From positions 20,060,525-20,124,524 of the forward strand of contig NC_092330.1 of assembly GCF_036785885.1 (NCBI RefSeq): a DNA stretch of 64,000 nt, read 5' to 3'. The notes under the pieces were generated by a model, which was not told where the DNA came from, did not search any database, and saw nothing but the letters and a program-made list of their open reading frames with translations. The DNA comes from Coffea arabica. Taxonomy: Eukaryota > Streptophyta > Magnoliopsida > Gentianales > Rubiaceae. This document shows positions 36,833 to 49,154 of the stretch, piece after piece. How positions within the stretch are numbered: the first letter of the stretch is position 1; each line of letters starts with the position of its first letter. Both the position numbers and the translations under genes were made by a program.

Positions 36833-37465
36833 GGGTGCGATCATACCAGCACTAATGCACCGGATCCCATCAGAACTTCGAAGTTAAGCGTGCTTGGGCG
36901 ACAGTAGTACTAGGATGGGTGACCCTAGGCCGGTCAACGGGTCGGGTCTACACCCGGATCCGGATCGGATCCCTGAAATTTTTGCGGGTATGGGTAGGGA
37001 TTTAATTCCGTTATCCGGATCCGGATCCGTTTTTTCAAACAAAAAAACGGGTCGGATACGGAATATAGTATTCCGACCCGTATTAGACCCGGATCCGGAT
37101 ATAAATGATTTAATAATTTATAAAAAATATATATTATCAATATAATTTGATTAGGATGATGTATTTGAGTAAAATCAATTTGATTTATTTTCTTATTTGG
37201 TTTTTTCTTTGCATTAGCTAGAAATTAGTTTACAAATATATCTTTTTCTCTTTTTTGTTAGAAATTATAAATTTTGGCAAATTTGTTCGGGTAGACCCGA
37301 CCCGGATCCGAGACTCGCCGGGTCCGGATCCGGAACACCGAATAAAAGACCCGTCGGGTAAACGGGTCGGATCCGGGTCCGGGTCCGGAATAAAGAATTC
37401 CGGCCCGGACCCGGCCCGTTGACACCCCTAGGTGACCCCCTGGGAAATCCTCGTGTTGCACCCCT
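36833..37465 (+). pseudogene. 5S rRNA: 5S rRNA gene, interrupted
   Basis: T46, C70, A102. Confidence 0.95.
36926..37430. mobile_element. hAT-type MITE, copy 31, chimera P/L
   Basis: P on the left (CCGTATTAG), L on the right (GGATCCGG, AATAAAG). The switch lies between about 37085 and 37370. Confidence 0.88.
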
Positions 37466-37875
37466 CCCTTTTTTGTTTCGAAATCCAAATTTTCCCTTCG
37501 TTCTTTATGCTGTAGTAATTTAGCTCCGTCGGAACGATTGCTTTATATTTTGCTTCTCATCGAAGCATGAAGGCGGATCTGAAGGCGCGAGACAAGTCAG
37601 GAACGGTACGGCTGAATCGAAGCCCGGATCGTCGGTCAATGTTGTCGGCGCAAATGCATAAGCGCAAGCGTGAAGGATCAATTTCAGGATAATTGAGAGT
37701 TGTGCGACGAGGGAAAAAAAAGGTGCAAAGCAACAAGAAAAAAATATAAAAGTAAATAAATAAAAGGATGAGAGGAAATTCATGAATTGACGCTTAGAAT
37801 GAATTCGGGTCCAGAAAAGCCAAACTGCTTCACAGGACGTGGCAGTTTAAAAGAATAAAGCGAAAGGAACATGGC

Positions 37876-38508
37876 GGGTGTGATCATACCAGCACTAATG
37901 CACCGGATCCCATCAGAACTTCGAAGTTAAGCGTGCTTGGGCGACAGTAGTACTAGGATGGGTGACCCTAGGCCGGTCAACGGGTCGGGTCTACACCCGG
38001 ATCCGGATCGGATCCCTGAAATTTTTGCGGGTATGGGTAGGGATTTAATTCCGTTATCCGGATCCGGATCCGTTTTTTCAAACAAAAAAACGGGTCGGAT
38101 ACGGAATATAGTATTCCGACCCGTATTAGACCCGGATCCGGATATAAATGATTTAATAATTTATAAAAAATATATATTATCAATATAATTTGATTAGGAT
38201 GATGTATTTGAGTAAAATCAATTTGATTTATTTTCTTATTTGGTTTTTTCTTTGCATTAGCTAGAAATTAGTTTACAAATATATCTTTTTCTCTTTTTTG
38301 TTAGAAATTATAAATTTTGGCAAATTTGTTCGGGTAGACCCGACCCGGATCCGAGACTCGCCGGGTCCGGATCCGGAACACCGAATAAAAGACCCGTCGG
38401 GTAAACGGGTCGGCTCCGGGTCCGGGTCCGGAATAATGAATTCCGGCCCGGACCCGGCCCGTTGACACCCCTAGGTGACCCCCTGGGAAATCCTCGTGTT
38501 GCACCCCT
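37876..38508 (+). pseudogene. 5S rRNA: 5S rRNA gene, interrupted
   Basis: T6, T46, C70, A102. The unit resembles 19568. Confidence 0.95.
37969..38473. mobile_element. hAT-type MITE, copy 32, class P
   Basis: AAATTAGTTTAC core, as copy 17. Confidence 0.86.
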
Positions 38509-38920
38509 CCCTTTTTTGTTTCGAAATCCAAATTTTCCCTTCGTTCTTTATGCTGTAGTAATTTAGCTCCGTCGGAACGATTGCTTTATATTTTGCTTCT
38601 CATCGAAGCATGAAGGCGGATCTGAAGGCGCGAGACAAGTCAGGAACGGTACGGCTGGATCGAAGCCCGGATCGTCGGTCAAAGTTGTCGGCGCAAATGT
38701 ATAAGCGCAAGCGTGAAGGATCAATTTCAGGATAATTGAGAGTTGCGCGACGAGGGAAAAAAAAATGGTGCAAATCAACAAGAAAAAAATGTAAAAGTAA
38801 ATAAATAAAAGGATGAGGGGAAATTCTTGAATTGACGCTTAAAATGAATTCGGGTCCAGAAAAGCCACACTGCTTCACAGGACGGGGCAGTTTAAAAGAA
38901 TAAAGCGAAAGGAACATGGC

Positions 38921-39040
38921 GGGTGCGATCATACCAGCACTAATGCACCGGATCCCATCAGAACTCCGAAGTTAAGCGTGCTTGGGCGAGAGTAGTACTA
39001 GGATGGGTGACCCCCTGGGAAGTCCTCGTGTTGCACCCCT
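38921..39040 (+). rRNA. 5S rRNA: 5S rRNA, uninterrupted, canonical type
   Basis: C at -1, G58, G70, G102. Copy of 20613, offset 18308 bp. Confidence 0.97.
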
Positions 39041-39450
39041 CCCTTTTTTGTTTCGAAATCCAAATTTCCCCTTCGTTCTTTATGCTGTAGTAATTTAGCT
39101 CCGTCGGAACGATTGCTTGATATTTTGCTTCTCATCGAAGCATGAAGGCGGATCTGAAGGCGCGAGACAAGTCAGGAACGGTACGGCTGGATCGAAGCCC
39201 GGATCGTCGGTCAAAGTTGTCGGCGCAAATGTATAAGCGGAAGCGTGAAGGATCAATTTCAGGATAATTGAGAGTTGTGCGACGAGGGAAAAAAAAGGTG
39301 CAAAGCAACAAGAAAAAAATATAAAAGTAAATAAATAAAAGGATGAGAGGAAATTCATGAATTGACGCTTAGAATGAATTCGGGTCCAGAAAAGCCAAAC
39401 TGCTTCACAGGACGTGGCAGTTTAAAAGAATAAAGCGAAAGGAACATGGC

Positions 39451-40083
39451 GGGTGCGATCATACCAGCACTAATGCACCGGATCCCATCAGAACTCCGAA
39501 GTTAAGCGTGCTTGGGCGACAGTAGTACTAGGATGGGTGACCCTAGGCCTGTCAACGGGTCGGGTCTAGACCCGGATCCGGATCGGATCGCTGAAATTTT
39601 TTCGGGTATGGGTAGGGATTTAATTCCGTTATCCGGATCCGGATCCGTTTTTTCAAACAAAAAAACGGGTCGGATACGGAATATAGTATTCCGACCCGTA
39701 TTAGACCCGGATCCGGATATAAATGATTTAATAATTTATAAAAAATATATATTATCAATATAATTTGATTAGGATGATGTATTTGAGTAAAATCAATTTG
39801 ATTTATTTTCTTATTTGGTTTTTTCTTTGCATTAGTTAGAAATTAGTTTACAAATATATTTTTTTCTCTTTTTTGTTAGAAATTATAAATTTTGGCAAAT
39901 TTGTTCGGGTAGACCCGACCCGGATCCGAGACTCGCCGGGTCCGGATCCGGAACACAGAATAAAAGACCCGTCGGGTAAACGGGTCGGATCCGGGTCCGG
40001 GTCCGGAATAATGAATTCCGGCCCGGACCCGGCCCGTTGACACCCCTAGGTGACCCCCTGGGAAATCCTCGTGTTGCACCCCT
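39451..40083 (+). pseudogene. 5S rRNA: 5S rRNA gene, interrupted
   Basis: C46 kept, C70, A102. First unit of higher-order block 3. Confidence 0.95.
39544..40048. mobile_element. hAT-type MITE, copy 33, class D
   Basis: Standard class D marks. Confidence 0.88.
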
Positions 40084-40495
40084 CCCTTTTTTGTTTCGAA
40101 ATCCAAATTTCCCCTTCGTTCTTTATGCTGTAGTAATTTAGCTCCGTCGGAACGATTGCTTTATATTTTGCTTCTCATCGAAGCATGAAGGCGGATCTGA
40201 AGGCGCGAGACAAGTCAGGAACGGTACGGCTGGATCGAAACCCGGATCGTCGGTCAAAGTTGTCGGCGCAAATGTATAAGTGCAAGCGTGAAGGATCAAT
40301 TTCAGAATAATTGAGAGTTGCGCGACGAGGGAAAAAAAAATGGTGCAAATCAACAAGAAAAAAATGTAAAAGTAAATAAATAAAAGGATGAGGGGAAATT
40401 CTTGAATTGACGCTTAAAATGAATTCGGGTCCAGAAAAGCCACACTGCTTCACAGGACGGGGCAGTTTAAAAGAATAAAGCGAAAGGAACATGGT

Positions 40496-40615
40496 GGGTG
40501 CGATCATACCAGCACTAATGCACCGGATCCCATCAGAACTCCGAAGTTAAGCATGCTTGGGCGAGAGTAGTACTAGGATGGGTGACCCCCTGGGAAGTCC
40601 TCGTGTTGCACCCCT
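40496..40615 (+). rRNA. 5S rRNA: 5S rRNA, uninterrupted, A58 type
   Basis: T at -1, A58. Confidence 0.93.
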
Positions 40616-41025
40616 CCCTTTTTTGTTTCGAAATCCAAATTTCCCCTTCGTTCTTTATGCTGTAGTAATTTAGCTCCGTCGGAACGATTGCTTTATATTT
40701 TGCTTCTTATCGAAGCATGAAGGCGGATCTGAAGGCGCGAGACAAGTCAGGAACGGTACGGCTGGATCGAAGCCCGGATCGTCGGTCAAAGTTGTCGGCG
40801 CAAATGTATAAGCGCAAGCGTGAAGGATCAATTTCAGGATAATTGAGAGTTGTGCGACGAGGGAAAAAAAAGGTGCAAAGCAACAAGAAAAAAATATAAA
40901 AGTAAATAAATAAAAGGATGAGAAGAAATTCATGAATTGACGCTTAGAATGAATTCGGGTCCAGAAAAGCCAAACTGCTTCACAGGACGTGGCAGTTTAA
41001 AAGAATAAAGCGAAAGGAACATGGC

Positions 41026-41658
41026 GGGTGCGATCATACCAGCACTAATGCACCGGATCCCATCAGAACTTCGAAGTTAAGCGTGCTTGGGCGACAGTAG
41101 TACTAGGATGGGTGACCCTAGGCCGGTCAACGGGTCGGGTCTACACCCGGATCCGGATCGGATCCTTGAAATTTTTGCTGGTATGGGTAGGGATTTAATT
41201 CCGTTATCCGGATCCGGATCCGTTTTTTCAAACAAAAAAACGGGTCGGATACGGAATATAGTATTCCGACCCGTACTAGACCCGGATCCGGATATAAATG
41301 ATTTAATAATTTATAAAAAATATATATTATCAATATAATTTGATTAGGATGATGTATTTGAGTAAAATCAATTTGATTTATTTTCTTATTTGGTTTTTTC
41401 TTTGCATTAGCTAGAAATTAGTTTACAAATATATCTTTTTCTCTTTTTTGTTAGAAATTATAAATTTTGGCAAATTTGTTCGGGTAGACCCGACCCGGAT
41501 CCGAGACTCGCCGGGTCCGGATCCGGAACACCGAATAAAAGACCCGTCGGGTAAACGGGTCGGATCCGGGTCCGGGTCCGGAATAAAGAATTCCGGCCCG
41601 GACCCGGCCCGTTGACACCCCTAGGTGACCCCCTGGGAAATCCTCGTGTTGCACCCCT
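41026..41658 (+). pseudogene. 5S rRNA: 5S rRNA gene, interrupted
   Basis: T46, C70, A102. Confidence 0.95.
41119..41623. mobile_element. hAT-type MITE, copy 34, class L
   Basis: Standard class L marks. Confidence 0.88.
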
Positions 41659-42068
41659 CCCTTTTTTGTTTCGAAATCCAAATTTTCCCTTCGTTCTTTA
41701 TGCTGTAGTAATTTAGCTCCGTCGGAACGATTGCTTTATATTTTGCTTCTCATCGAAGCATGAAGGCGGATCTGAAGGCGCGAGACAAGTCAGGAACGGT
41801 ACGGCTGAATCGAAGCCCGGATCGTCGGTCAATGTTGTCGGCGCAAATGCATAAGCGCAAGCGTGAAGGATCAATTTCAGGATAATTGAGAGTTGTGCGA
41901 CGAGGGAAAAAAAAGGTGCAAAGCAACAAGAAAAAAATATAAAAGTAAATAAATAAAAGGATGAGAGGAAATTCATGAATTGACGCTTAGAATGAATTCG
42001 GGTCCAGAAAAGCCAAACTGCTTCACAGGACGTGGCAGTTTAAAAGAATAAAGCGAAAGGAACATGGC

Positions 42069-42701
42069 GGGTGTGATCATACCAGCACTAATGCACCGGA
42101 TCCCATCAGAACTTCGAAGTTAAGCGTGCTTGGGCGACAGTAGTACTAGGATGGGTGACCCTAGGCCGGTCAACGGGTCGGGTCTACACCCGGATCCGGA
42201 TCGGATCCCTGAAATTTTTGCGGGTATGGGTAGGGATTTAATTCCGTTATCCGGATCCGGATCCGTTTTTTCAAACAAAAAAACGGGTCGGATACGGAAT
42301 ATAGTATTCCGACCCGTATTAGACCCGGATCCGGATATAAATGATTTAATAATTTATAAAAAATATATATTATCAATATAATTTGATTAGGATGATGTAT
42401 TTGAGTAAAATCAATTTGATTTATTTTCTTATTTGGTTTTTTCTTTGCATTAGCTAGAAATTTGTTTACAAATATATCTTTTTCTCTTTTTTGTTAGAAA
42501 TTATAAATTTTGGCAAATTTGTTCGGGTAGACCCGACCCGGATCCGAGACTCGCCGGGTCCGGATCCGGAACACCGAATAAAAGACCCGTCGGGTAAACG
42601 GGTCGGCTCCGGGTCCGGGTCCGGAATAATGAATTCCGGCCCGGACCCGGCCCGTTGACACCCCTAGGTGACCCCCTGGGAAATCCTCGTGTTGCACCCC
42701 T
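42069..42701 (+). pseudogene. 5S rRNA: 5S rRNA gene, interrupted
   Basis: T6, T46, C70, A102. Confidence 0.95.
42162..42666. mobile_element. hAT-type MITE, copy 35, class P
   Basis: CCGG left end; AAATTTGTTTAC core. Confidence 0.88.
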
Positions 42702-43111
42702 CCCTTTTTTGTTTCGAAATCCAAATTTTCCCTTCGTTCTTTATGCTGTAGTAATTTAGCTCCGTCGGAACGATTGCTTTATATTTTGCTTCTCATCGAA
42801 GCATGAAGGCGGATCTGAAGGCGCGAGACAAGTCAGGAACGGTACGGCTGAATCGAAGCCCGGATCGTCGGTCAATGTTGTCGGCGCAAATGCATAAGCG
42901 CAAGCGTGAAGGATCAATTTCAGGATAATTGAGAGTTGTGCGACGAGGGAAAAAAAAGGTGCAAAGCAACAAGAAAAAAATATAAAAGTAAATAAATAAA
43001 AGGATGAGAGGAAATTCATGAATTGACGCTTAGAATGAATTCGGGTCCAGAAAAGCCAAACTGCTTCACAGGACGTGGCAGTTTAAAAGAATAAAGCGAA
43101 AGGAACATGGC

Positions 43112-43744
43112 GGGTGCGATCATACCAGCACTAATGCACCGGATCCCATCAGAACTTCGAAGTTAAGCGTGCTTGGGCGACAGTAGTACTAGGATGGGTG
43201 ACCCTAGGCCTGTCAACGGGTCGGGTCTACACCCGGATCCGGATCGGATCCCTGAAATTTTTGCGGGTATGGGTAGGGATTTAATTCCGTTATCCGGATC
43301 CGGATCCGTTTTTTCAAACAAAAAAACGGGTCGGATACGGAATATAGTATTCCGACCCGTATTAGACCCGGATCCGGATATAAATGATTTAATAATTTAT
43401 AAAAAATATATATTATCAATATAATTTGATTAGGATGATGTATTTGAGTAAAATCAATTTGATTTATTTTCTTATTTGGTTTTTTCTTTGCATTAGCTAG
43501 AAATTTGTTTACAAATATATCTTTTTCTCTTTTTTGTTAGAAATTATAAATTTTGGCAAATTTGTTCGGGTAGACCCGACCCGGATCCGAGACTCGCCGG
43601 GTCCGGATCCGGAACACCGAATAAAAGACCCGTCGGGTAAACGGGTCGGCTCCGGGTCCGGGTCCGGAATAATGAATTCCGGCCCGGACCCGGCCCGTTG
43701 ACACCCCTAGGTGACCCCCTGGGAAATCCTCGTGTTGCACCCCT
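43112..43744 (+). pseudogene. 5S rRNA: 5S rRNA gene, interrupted
   Basis: T46, C70, A102. Confidence 0.95.
43205..43709. mobile_element. hAT-type MITE, copy 36, class P
   Basis: CCTG left end. Confidence 0.88.
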
Positions 43745-44154
43745 CCCTTTTTTGTTTCGAAATCCAAATTTTCCCTTCGTTCTTTATGCTGTAGTAATTT
43801 AGCTCCGTCGGAACGATTGCTTTATATTTTGCTTCTCATCGAAGCATGAAGGCGGATCTGAAGGCGCGAGACAAGTCAGGAACGGTACGGCTGGATCGAA
43901 GCCCGGATCGTCGGTCAAAGTTGTCGGCGCAAATGCATAAGCGCAAGCGTGAAGGATCAATTTCAGGATAATTGAGAGTTGTGCGACGAGGGAAAAAAAA
44001 GGTGCAAAGCAACAAGAAAAAAATATAAAAGTAAATAAATAAAAGGATGAGAGGAAATTCATGAATTGACGCTTAGAATGAATTCGGGTCCAGAAAAGCC
44101 AAACTGCTTCACAGGACGTGGCAGTTTAAAAGAATAAAGCGAAAGGAACATGGC

Positions 44155-44787
44155 GGGTGCGATCATACCAGCACTAATGCACCGGATCCCATCAGAACTT
44201 CGAAGTTAAGCGTGCTTGGGCGACAGTAGTACTAGGATGGGTGACCCTAGGCCGGTCAACGGGTCGGGTCTACACCCGGATCCGGATCGGATCCCTGAAA
44301 TTTTTGCGGGTATGGGTAGGGATTTAATTCCGTTATCCGGATCCGGATCCGTTTTTTCAAACAAAAAAACGGGTCGGATACGGAATATAGTATTCCGACC
44401 CGTATTAGACCCGGATTCGGATATAAATGATTTAATAATTTATAAAAAATATATATTATCAATATAATTTGATTAGGATGATGTATTTGAGTAAAATCAA
44501 TTTGATTTATTTTCTTATTTGGTTTTTTCTTTGCATTAGCTAGAAATTAGTTTACAAATATATCTTTTTCTCTTTTTTGTTAGAAATTATAAATTTTGGC
44601 AAATTTGTTCGGGTAGACCCGACCCGGATCCGAGACTCGCCGGGTCCGGATCCGGAACACCGAATAAAAGACCCGTCGGGTAAACGGGTCGGCTCCGGGT
44701 CCGGGTCCGGAATAATGAATTCCGGCCCGGACCCGGCCCGTTGACACCCCTAGGTGACCACCTGGGAAATCCTCGTGTTGCACCCCT
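44155..44787 (+). pseudogene. 5S rRNA: 5S rRNA gene, interrupted
   Basis: T46, C70, A102, and A93 in the right-hand repeat. Confidence 0.95.
44248..44752. mobile_element. hAT-type MITE, copy 37, class S
   Basis: ATTCGG mark. Confidence 0.88.
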
Positions 44788-45199
44788 CCCTTTTTTGTTT
44801 CGAAATCCAAATTTCCCCTTCGTTCTTTATGCTGTAGTAATTTAGCTCCGTCGGAACGATTGCTTTATATTTTGCTTCTCATCGAAGCATGAAGGCGGAT
44901 CTGAAGGCGCGAGACAAGTCAGGAACGGTACGGCTGGATCGAAACCCGGATCGTCGGTCAAAGTTGTCGGCGCAAATGTATAAGTGCAAGCGTGAAGGAT
45001 CAATTTCAGAATAATTGAGAGTTGCGCGACGAGGGAAAAAAAAATGGTGCAAATCAACAAGAAAAAAATGTAAAAGTAAATAAATAAAAGGATGAGGGGA
45101 AATTCTTGAATTGACGCTTAAAATGAATTCGGGTCCAGAAAAGCCACACTGCTTCACAGGACGGGGCAGTTTAAAAGAATAAAGCGAAAGGAACATGGT

Positions 45200-45319
45200 G
45201 GGTGCGATCATACCAGCACTAATGCACCGGATCCCATCAGAACTCCGAAGTTAAGCATGCTTGGGCGAGAGTAGTACTAGGATGGGTGACCCCCTGGGAA
45301 GTCCTCGTGTTGCACCCCT
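45200..45319 (+). rRNA. 5S rRNA: 5S rRNA, uninterrupted, A58 type
   Basis: T at -1, A58. Confidence 0.93.
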
Positions 45320-45731
45320 CCCTTTTTTGTTTCGAAATCCAAATTTCCCCTTCGTTCTTTATGCTGTAGTAATTTAGCTCCGTCGGAACGATTGCTTTAT
45401 ATTTTGCTTCTTATCGAAGCATGAAGGCGGATCTGAAGGCGCGAGACAAGTCAGGAACGGTACGGCTGGATCGAAGCCCGGATCGTCGGTCAAAGTTGTC
45501 GGCGCAAATGTATAAGTGCAAGCGTGAAGGATCAATTTCAGAATAATTGAGAGTTGCGCGACGAGGGAAAAAAAAATGGTGCAAATCAACAAGAAAAAAA
45601 TGTAAAAGTAAATAAATAAAAGGATGAGGGGAAATTCTTGAATTGACGCTTAAAATGAATTCGGGTCCAGAAAAGCCAAACTGCTTCACAGGACGTGGCA
45701 GTTTAAAAGAATAAAGCGAAAGAAACATGGC

Positions 45732-46364
45732 GGGTGCGATCATACCAGCACTAATGCACCGGATCCCATCAGAACTCCGAAGTTAAGCGTGCTTGGGCGA
45801 CAGTAGTACTAGGATGGGTGACCCTAGGCCTGTCAACGGGTCGGGTCTAGACCCGGATCCGGATCGGATCGCTGAAATTTTTTCGGGTATGGGTAGGGAT
45901 TTAATTCCGTTATCCGGATCCGGATCCGTTTTTTCAAACAAAAAAATGGGTCGGATACGGAATATAGTATTCCGACCCGTATTAGACCCGGATCCGGATA
46001 TAAATGATTTAATAATTTATAAAAAATATATATTATCAATATAATTTGATTAGGATGATGTATTTGAGTAAAATCAATTTGATTTATTTTCTTATTTGGT
46101 TTTTTCTTTGCATTAGTTAGAAATTAGTTTACAAATATATTTTTTTCTCTTTTTTGTTAGAAATTATAAATTTTGGCAAATTTGTTCGGGTAGACCCGAC
46201 CCGGATCCGAGACTCGCCGGGTCCGGATCCGGAACACAGAATAAAAGACCCGTCGGGTAAACGGGTCGGATCCGGGTCCGGGTCCGGAATAATGAATTCC
46301 GGCCCGGACCCGGCCCGTTGACACCCCTAGGTGACCCCCTGGGAAATCCTCGTGTTGCACCCCT
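45732..46364 (+). pseudogene. 5S rRNA: 5S rRNA gene, interrupted
   Basis: C46 kept, C70, A102. Confidence 0.95.
45825..46329. mobile_element. hAT-type MITE, copy 38, class DM
   Basis: T at element 123. Confidence 0.88.
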
Positions 46365-46774
46365 CCCTTTTTTGTTTCGAAATCCAAATTTCCCCTTCGT
46401 TCTTTATGCTGTAGTAATTTAGCTCCGTCGGAACGATTGCTTTATATTTTGCTTCTCATCGAAGCATGAAGGCGGATCTGAAGGCGCGAGACAAGTCAGG
46501 AACGGTACGGCTGGATCGAAGCCCGGATCGTCGGTCAAAGTTGTCGGCGCAAATGCATAAGCGCAAGCGTGAAGGATCAATTTCAGGATAATTGAGAGTT
46601 GTGCGACGAGGGAAAAAAAAGGTGCAAAGCAACAAGAAAAAAATATAAAAGTAAATAAATAAAAGGATGAGAGGAAATTCATGAATTGACGCTTAGAATG
46701 AATTCGGGTCCAGAAAAGCCAAACTGCTTCACAGGACGTGGCAGTTTAAAAGAATAAAGCGAAAGGAACATGGC

Positions 46775-47407
46775 GGGTGCGATCATACCAGCACTAATGC
46801 ACCGGATCCCATCAGAACTTCGAAGTTAAGCGTGCTTGGGCGACAGTAGTACTAGGATGGGTGACCCTAGGCCGGTCAACGGGTCGGGTCTACACCCGGA
46901 TCCGGATCGGATCCCTGAAATTTTTGCGGGTATGGGTAGGGATTTAATTCCGTTATCCGGATCCGGATCCGTTTTTTCAAACAAAAAAACGGGTCGGATA
47001 CGGAATATAGTATTCCGACCCGTATTAGACCCGGATCCGGATATAAATGATTTAATAATTTATAAAAAATATATATTATCAATATAATTTGATTAGGATG
47101 ATGTATTTGAGTAAAATCAATTTGATTTATTTTCTTATTTGGTTTTTTCTTTGCATTAGCTAGAAATTAGTTTACAAATATATCTTTTTCTCTTTTTTGT
47201 TAGAAATTATAAATTTTGGCAAATTTGTTCGGGTAGACCCGACCCGGATCCGAGACTCGCCGGGTCCGGATCCGGAACACCGAATAAAAGACCCGTCGGG
47301 TAAACGGGTCGGCTCCGGGTCCGGGTCCGGAATAATGAATTCCGGCCCGGACCCGGCCCGTTGACACCCCTAGGTGACCCCCTGGGAAATCCTCGTGTTG
47401 CACCCCT
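46775..47407 (+). pseudogene. 5S rRNA: 5S rRNA gene, interrupted
   Basis: T46, C70, A102. Confidence 0.95.
46868..47372. mobile_element. hAT-type MITE, copy 39, class P
   Basis: CCGG left end; AAATTAGTTTAC core. Confidence 0.88.
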
Positions 47408-47819
47408 CCCTTTTTTGTTTCGAAATCCAAATTTTCCCTTCGTTCTTTATGCTGTAGTAATTTAGCTCCGTCGGAACGATTGCTTTATATTTTGCTTCTC
47501 ATCGAAGCATGAAGGCGGATCTGAAGGCGCGAGACAAGTCAGGAACGGTACGGCTGGATCGAAGCCCGGATCGTCGGTCAAAGTTGTCGGCGCAAATGTA
47601 TAAGCGCAAGCGTGAAGGATCAATTTCAGGATAATTGAGAGTTGCGCGACGAGGGAAAAAAAAATGGTGCAAATCAACAAGAAAAAAATGTAAAAGTAAA
47701 TAAATAAAAGGATGAGGGGAAATTCTTGAATTGACGCTTAAAATGAATTCGGGTCCAGAAAAGCCACACTGCTTCACAGGACGGGGCAGTTTAAAAGAAT
47801 AAAGCGAAAGGAACATGGC

Positions 47820-47913
47820 TGGTGCGATCATACCAGCACTAATGCACCGGATCCCATCAGAACTCCGAAGTTAAGCGTGCTTGGGCGAGAGTAGTACTAG
47901 GATGGGTGACCCC
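47820..47913 (+). pseudogene. 5S rRNA: 5S rRNA gene truncated by a 240-bp deletion
   Basis: Positions 1-94 of an uninterrupted-type gene (G58, G70) with T at position 1. The sequence then jumps from GACCCC to AATTTCAGG in the middle of the next spacer. Positions 95-120, the terminator and the first part of the spacer are gone. The sister copy at 59101, with the same T1, is complete and shows the lost stretch to be 240 bp. A single C at the joint is shared by both sides. The A box, intermediate element and C box remain. Confidence 0.95.
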
Positions 47914-48109
47914 AATTTCAGGATAATTGAGAGTTGTGCGACGAGGGAAAAAAAAGGTGCAAAGCAACAAGAAAAAAATATAAAAGTAAATAAATAAAAG
48001 GATGAGAGGAAATTCATGAATTGACGCTTAGAATGAATTCGGGTCCAGAAAAGCCAAACTGCTTCACAGGACGTGGCAGTTTAAAAGAATAAAGCGAAAG
48101 GAACATGGC
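47914..48109 (+). other. shortened 5S spacer after the deletion
   Basis: Only the 3' 196 bp of a type I spacer remain, from AATTTCAGG to the next gene. Confidence 0.93.
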
Positions 48110-48742
48110 GGGTGCGATCATACCAGCACTAATGCACCGGATCCCATCAGAACTCCGAAGTTAAGCGTGCTTGGGCGACAGTAGTACTAGGATGGGTGAC
48201 CCTAGGCCTGTCAACGGGTCGGGTCTAGACCCGGATCCGGATCGGATCCCTGAAATTTTTGCGGGTATGGGTAGGGATTTAATTCCGTTATCCGGATCCG
48301 GATCCGTTTTTTCAAACAAAAAAACGGGTCGGATACGGAATATAGTATTCCGACCCGTATTAGACCCGGATCCGGATATAAATGATTTAATAATTTATAA
48401 AAAATATATATTATCAATATAATTTGATTAGGATGATGTATTTGAGTAAAATCAATTTGATTTATTTTCTTATTTGGTTTTTTCTTTGCATTAGTTAGAA
48501 ATTAGTTTACAAATATATTTTTTTCTCTTTTTTGTTAGAAATTATAAATTTTGGCAAATTTGTTCGGGTAGACCCGACCCGGATCCGAGACTCGCCGGGT
48601 CCGGATCCGGAACACAGAATAAAAGACCCGTCGGGTAAACGGGTCGGATCCGGGTCCGGGTCCGGAATAATGAATTCCGGCCCGGACCCGGCCCGTTGAC
48701 ACCCCTAGGTGACCCCCTGGGAAATCCTCGTGTTGCACCTCT
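48110..48742 (+). pseudogene. 5S rRNA: 5S rRNA gene, interrupted
   Basis: C46 kept, C70, A102, and T118 (GCACCTCT), which changes the G1-C118 pair to G-U. Confidence 0.95.
48203..48707. mobile_element. hAT-type MITE, copy 40, class DP
   Basis: Class D, except that element 47-59 is P-like (CC at 47-48 and T5-G). This looks like a short conversion tract. Confidence 0.88.
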
Positions 48743-49154
48743 CCCTTTTTTGTTTCGAAATCCAAATTTCCCCTTCGTTCTTTATGCTGTAGTAATTTAG
48801 CTCCGTCGGAACGATTGCTTTATATTTTGCTTCTCATCGAAGCATGAAGGCGGATCTGAAGGCGCGAGACAAGTCAGGAACGGTACGGCTGGATCGAAAC
48901 CCGGATCGTCGGTCAAAGTTGTCGGCGCAAATGTATAAGTGCAAGCGTGAAGGATCAATTTCAGAATAATTGAGAGTTGCGCGACGAGGGAAAAAAAAAT
49001 GGTGCAAATCAACAAGAAAAAAATGTAAAAGTAAATAAATAAAAGGATGAGGGGAAATTCTTGAATTGACGCTTAAAATGAATTCGGGTCCAGAAAAGCC
49101 ACACTGCTTCACAGGACGGGGCAGTTTAAAAGAATAAAGCGAAAGGAACATGGT

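Larger units (their letters stand above)
29509..37120 (+). repeat. higher-order repeat block, copy 2
   Basis: Same unit order as copy 1. The right end is given by the P/L switch in the element at 36926-37430, so the end coordinate is approximate. Confidence 0.8.
39451..47407 (+). repeat. higher-order repeat block, copy 3
   Basis: Same unit order as copy 1. The S, intact, DM, P part recurs once more at 55436-58688. Confidence 0.85.
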
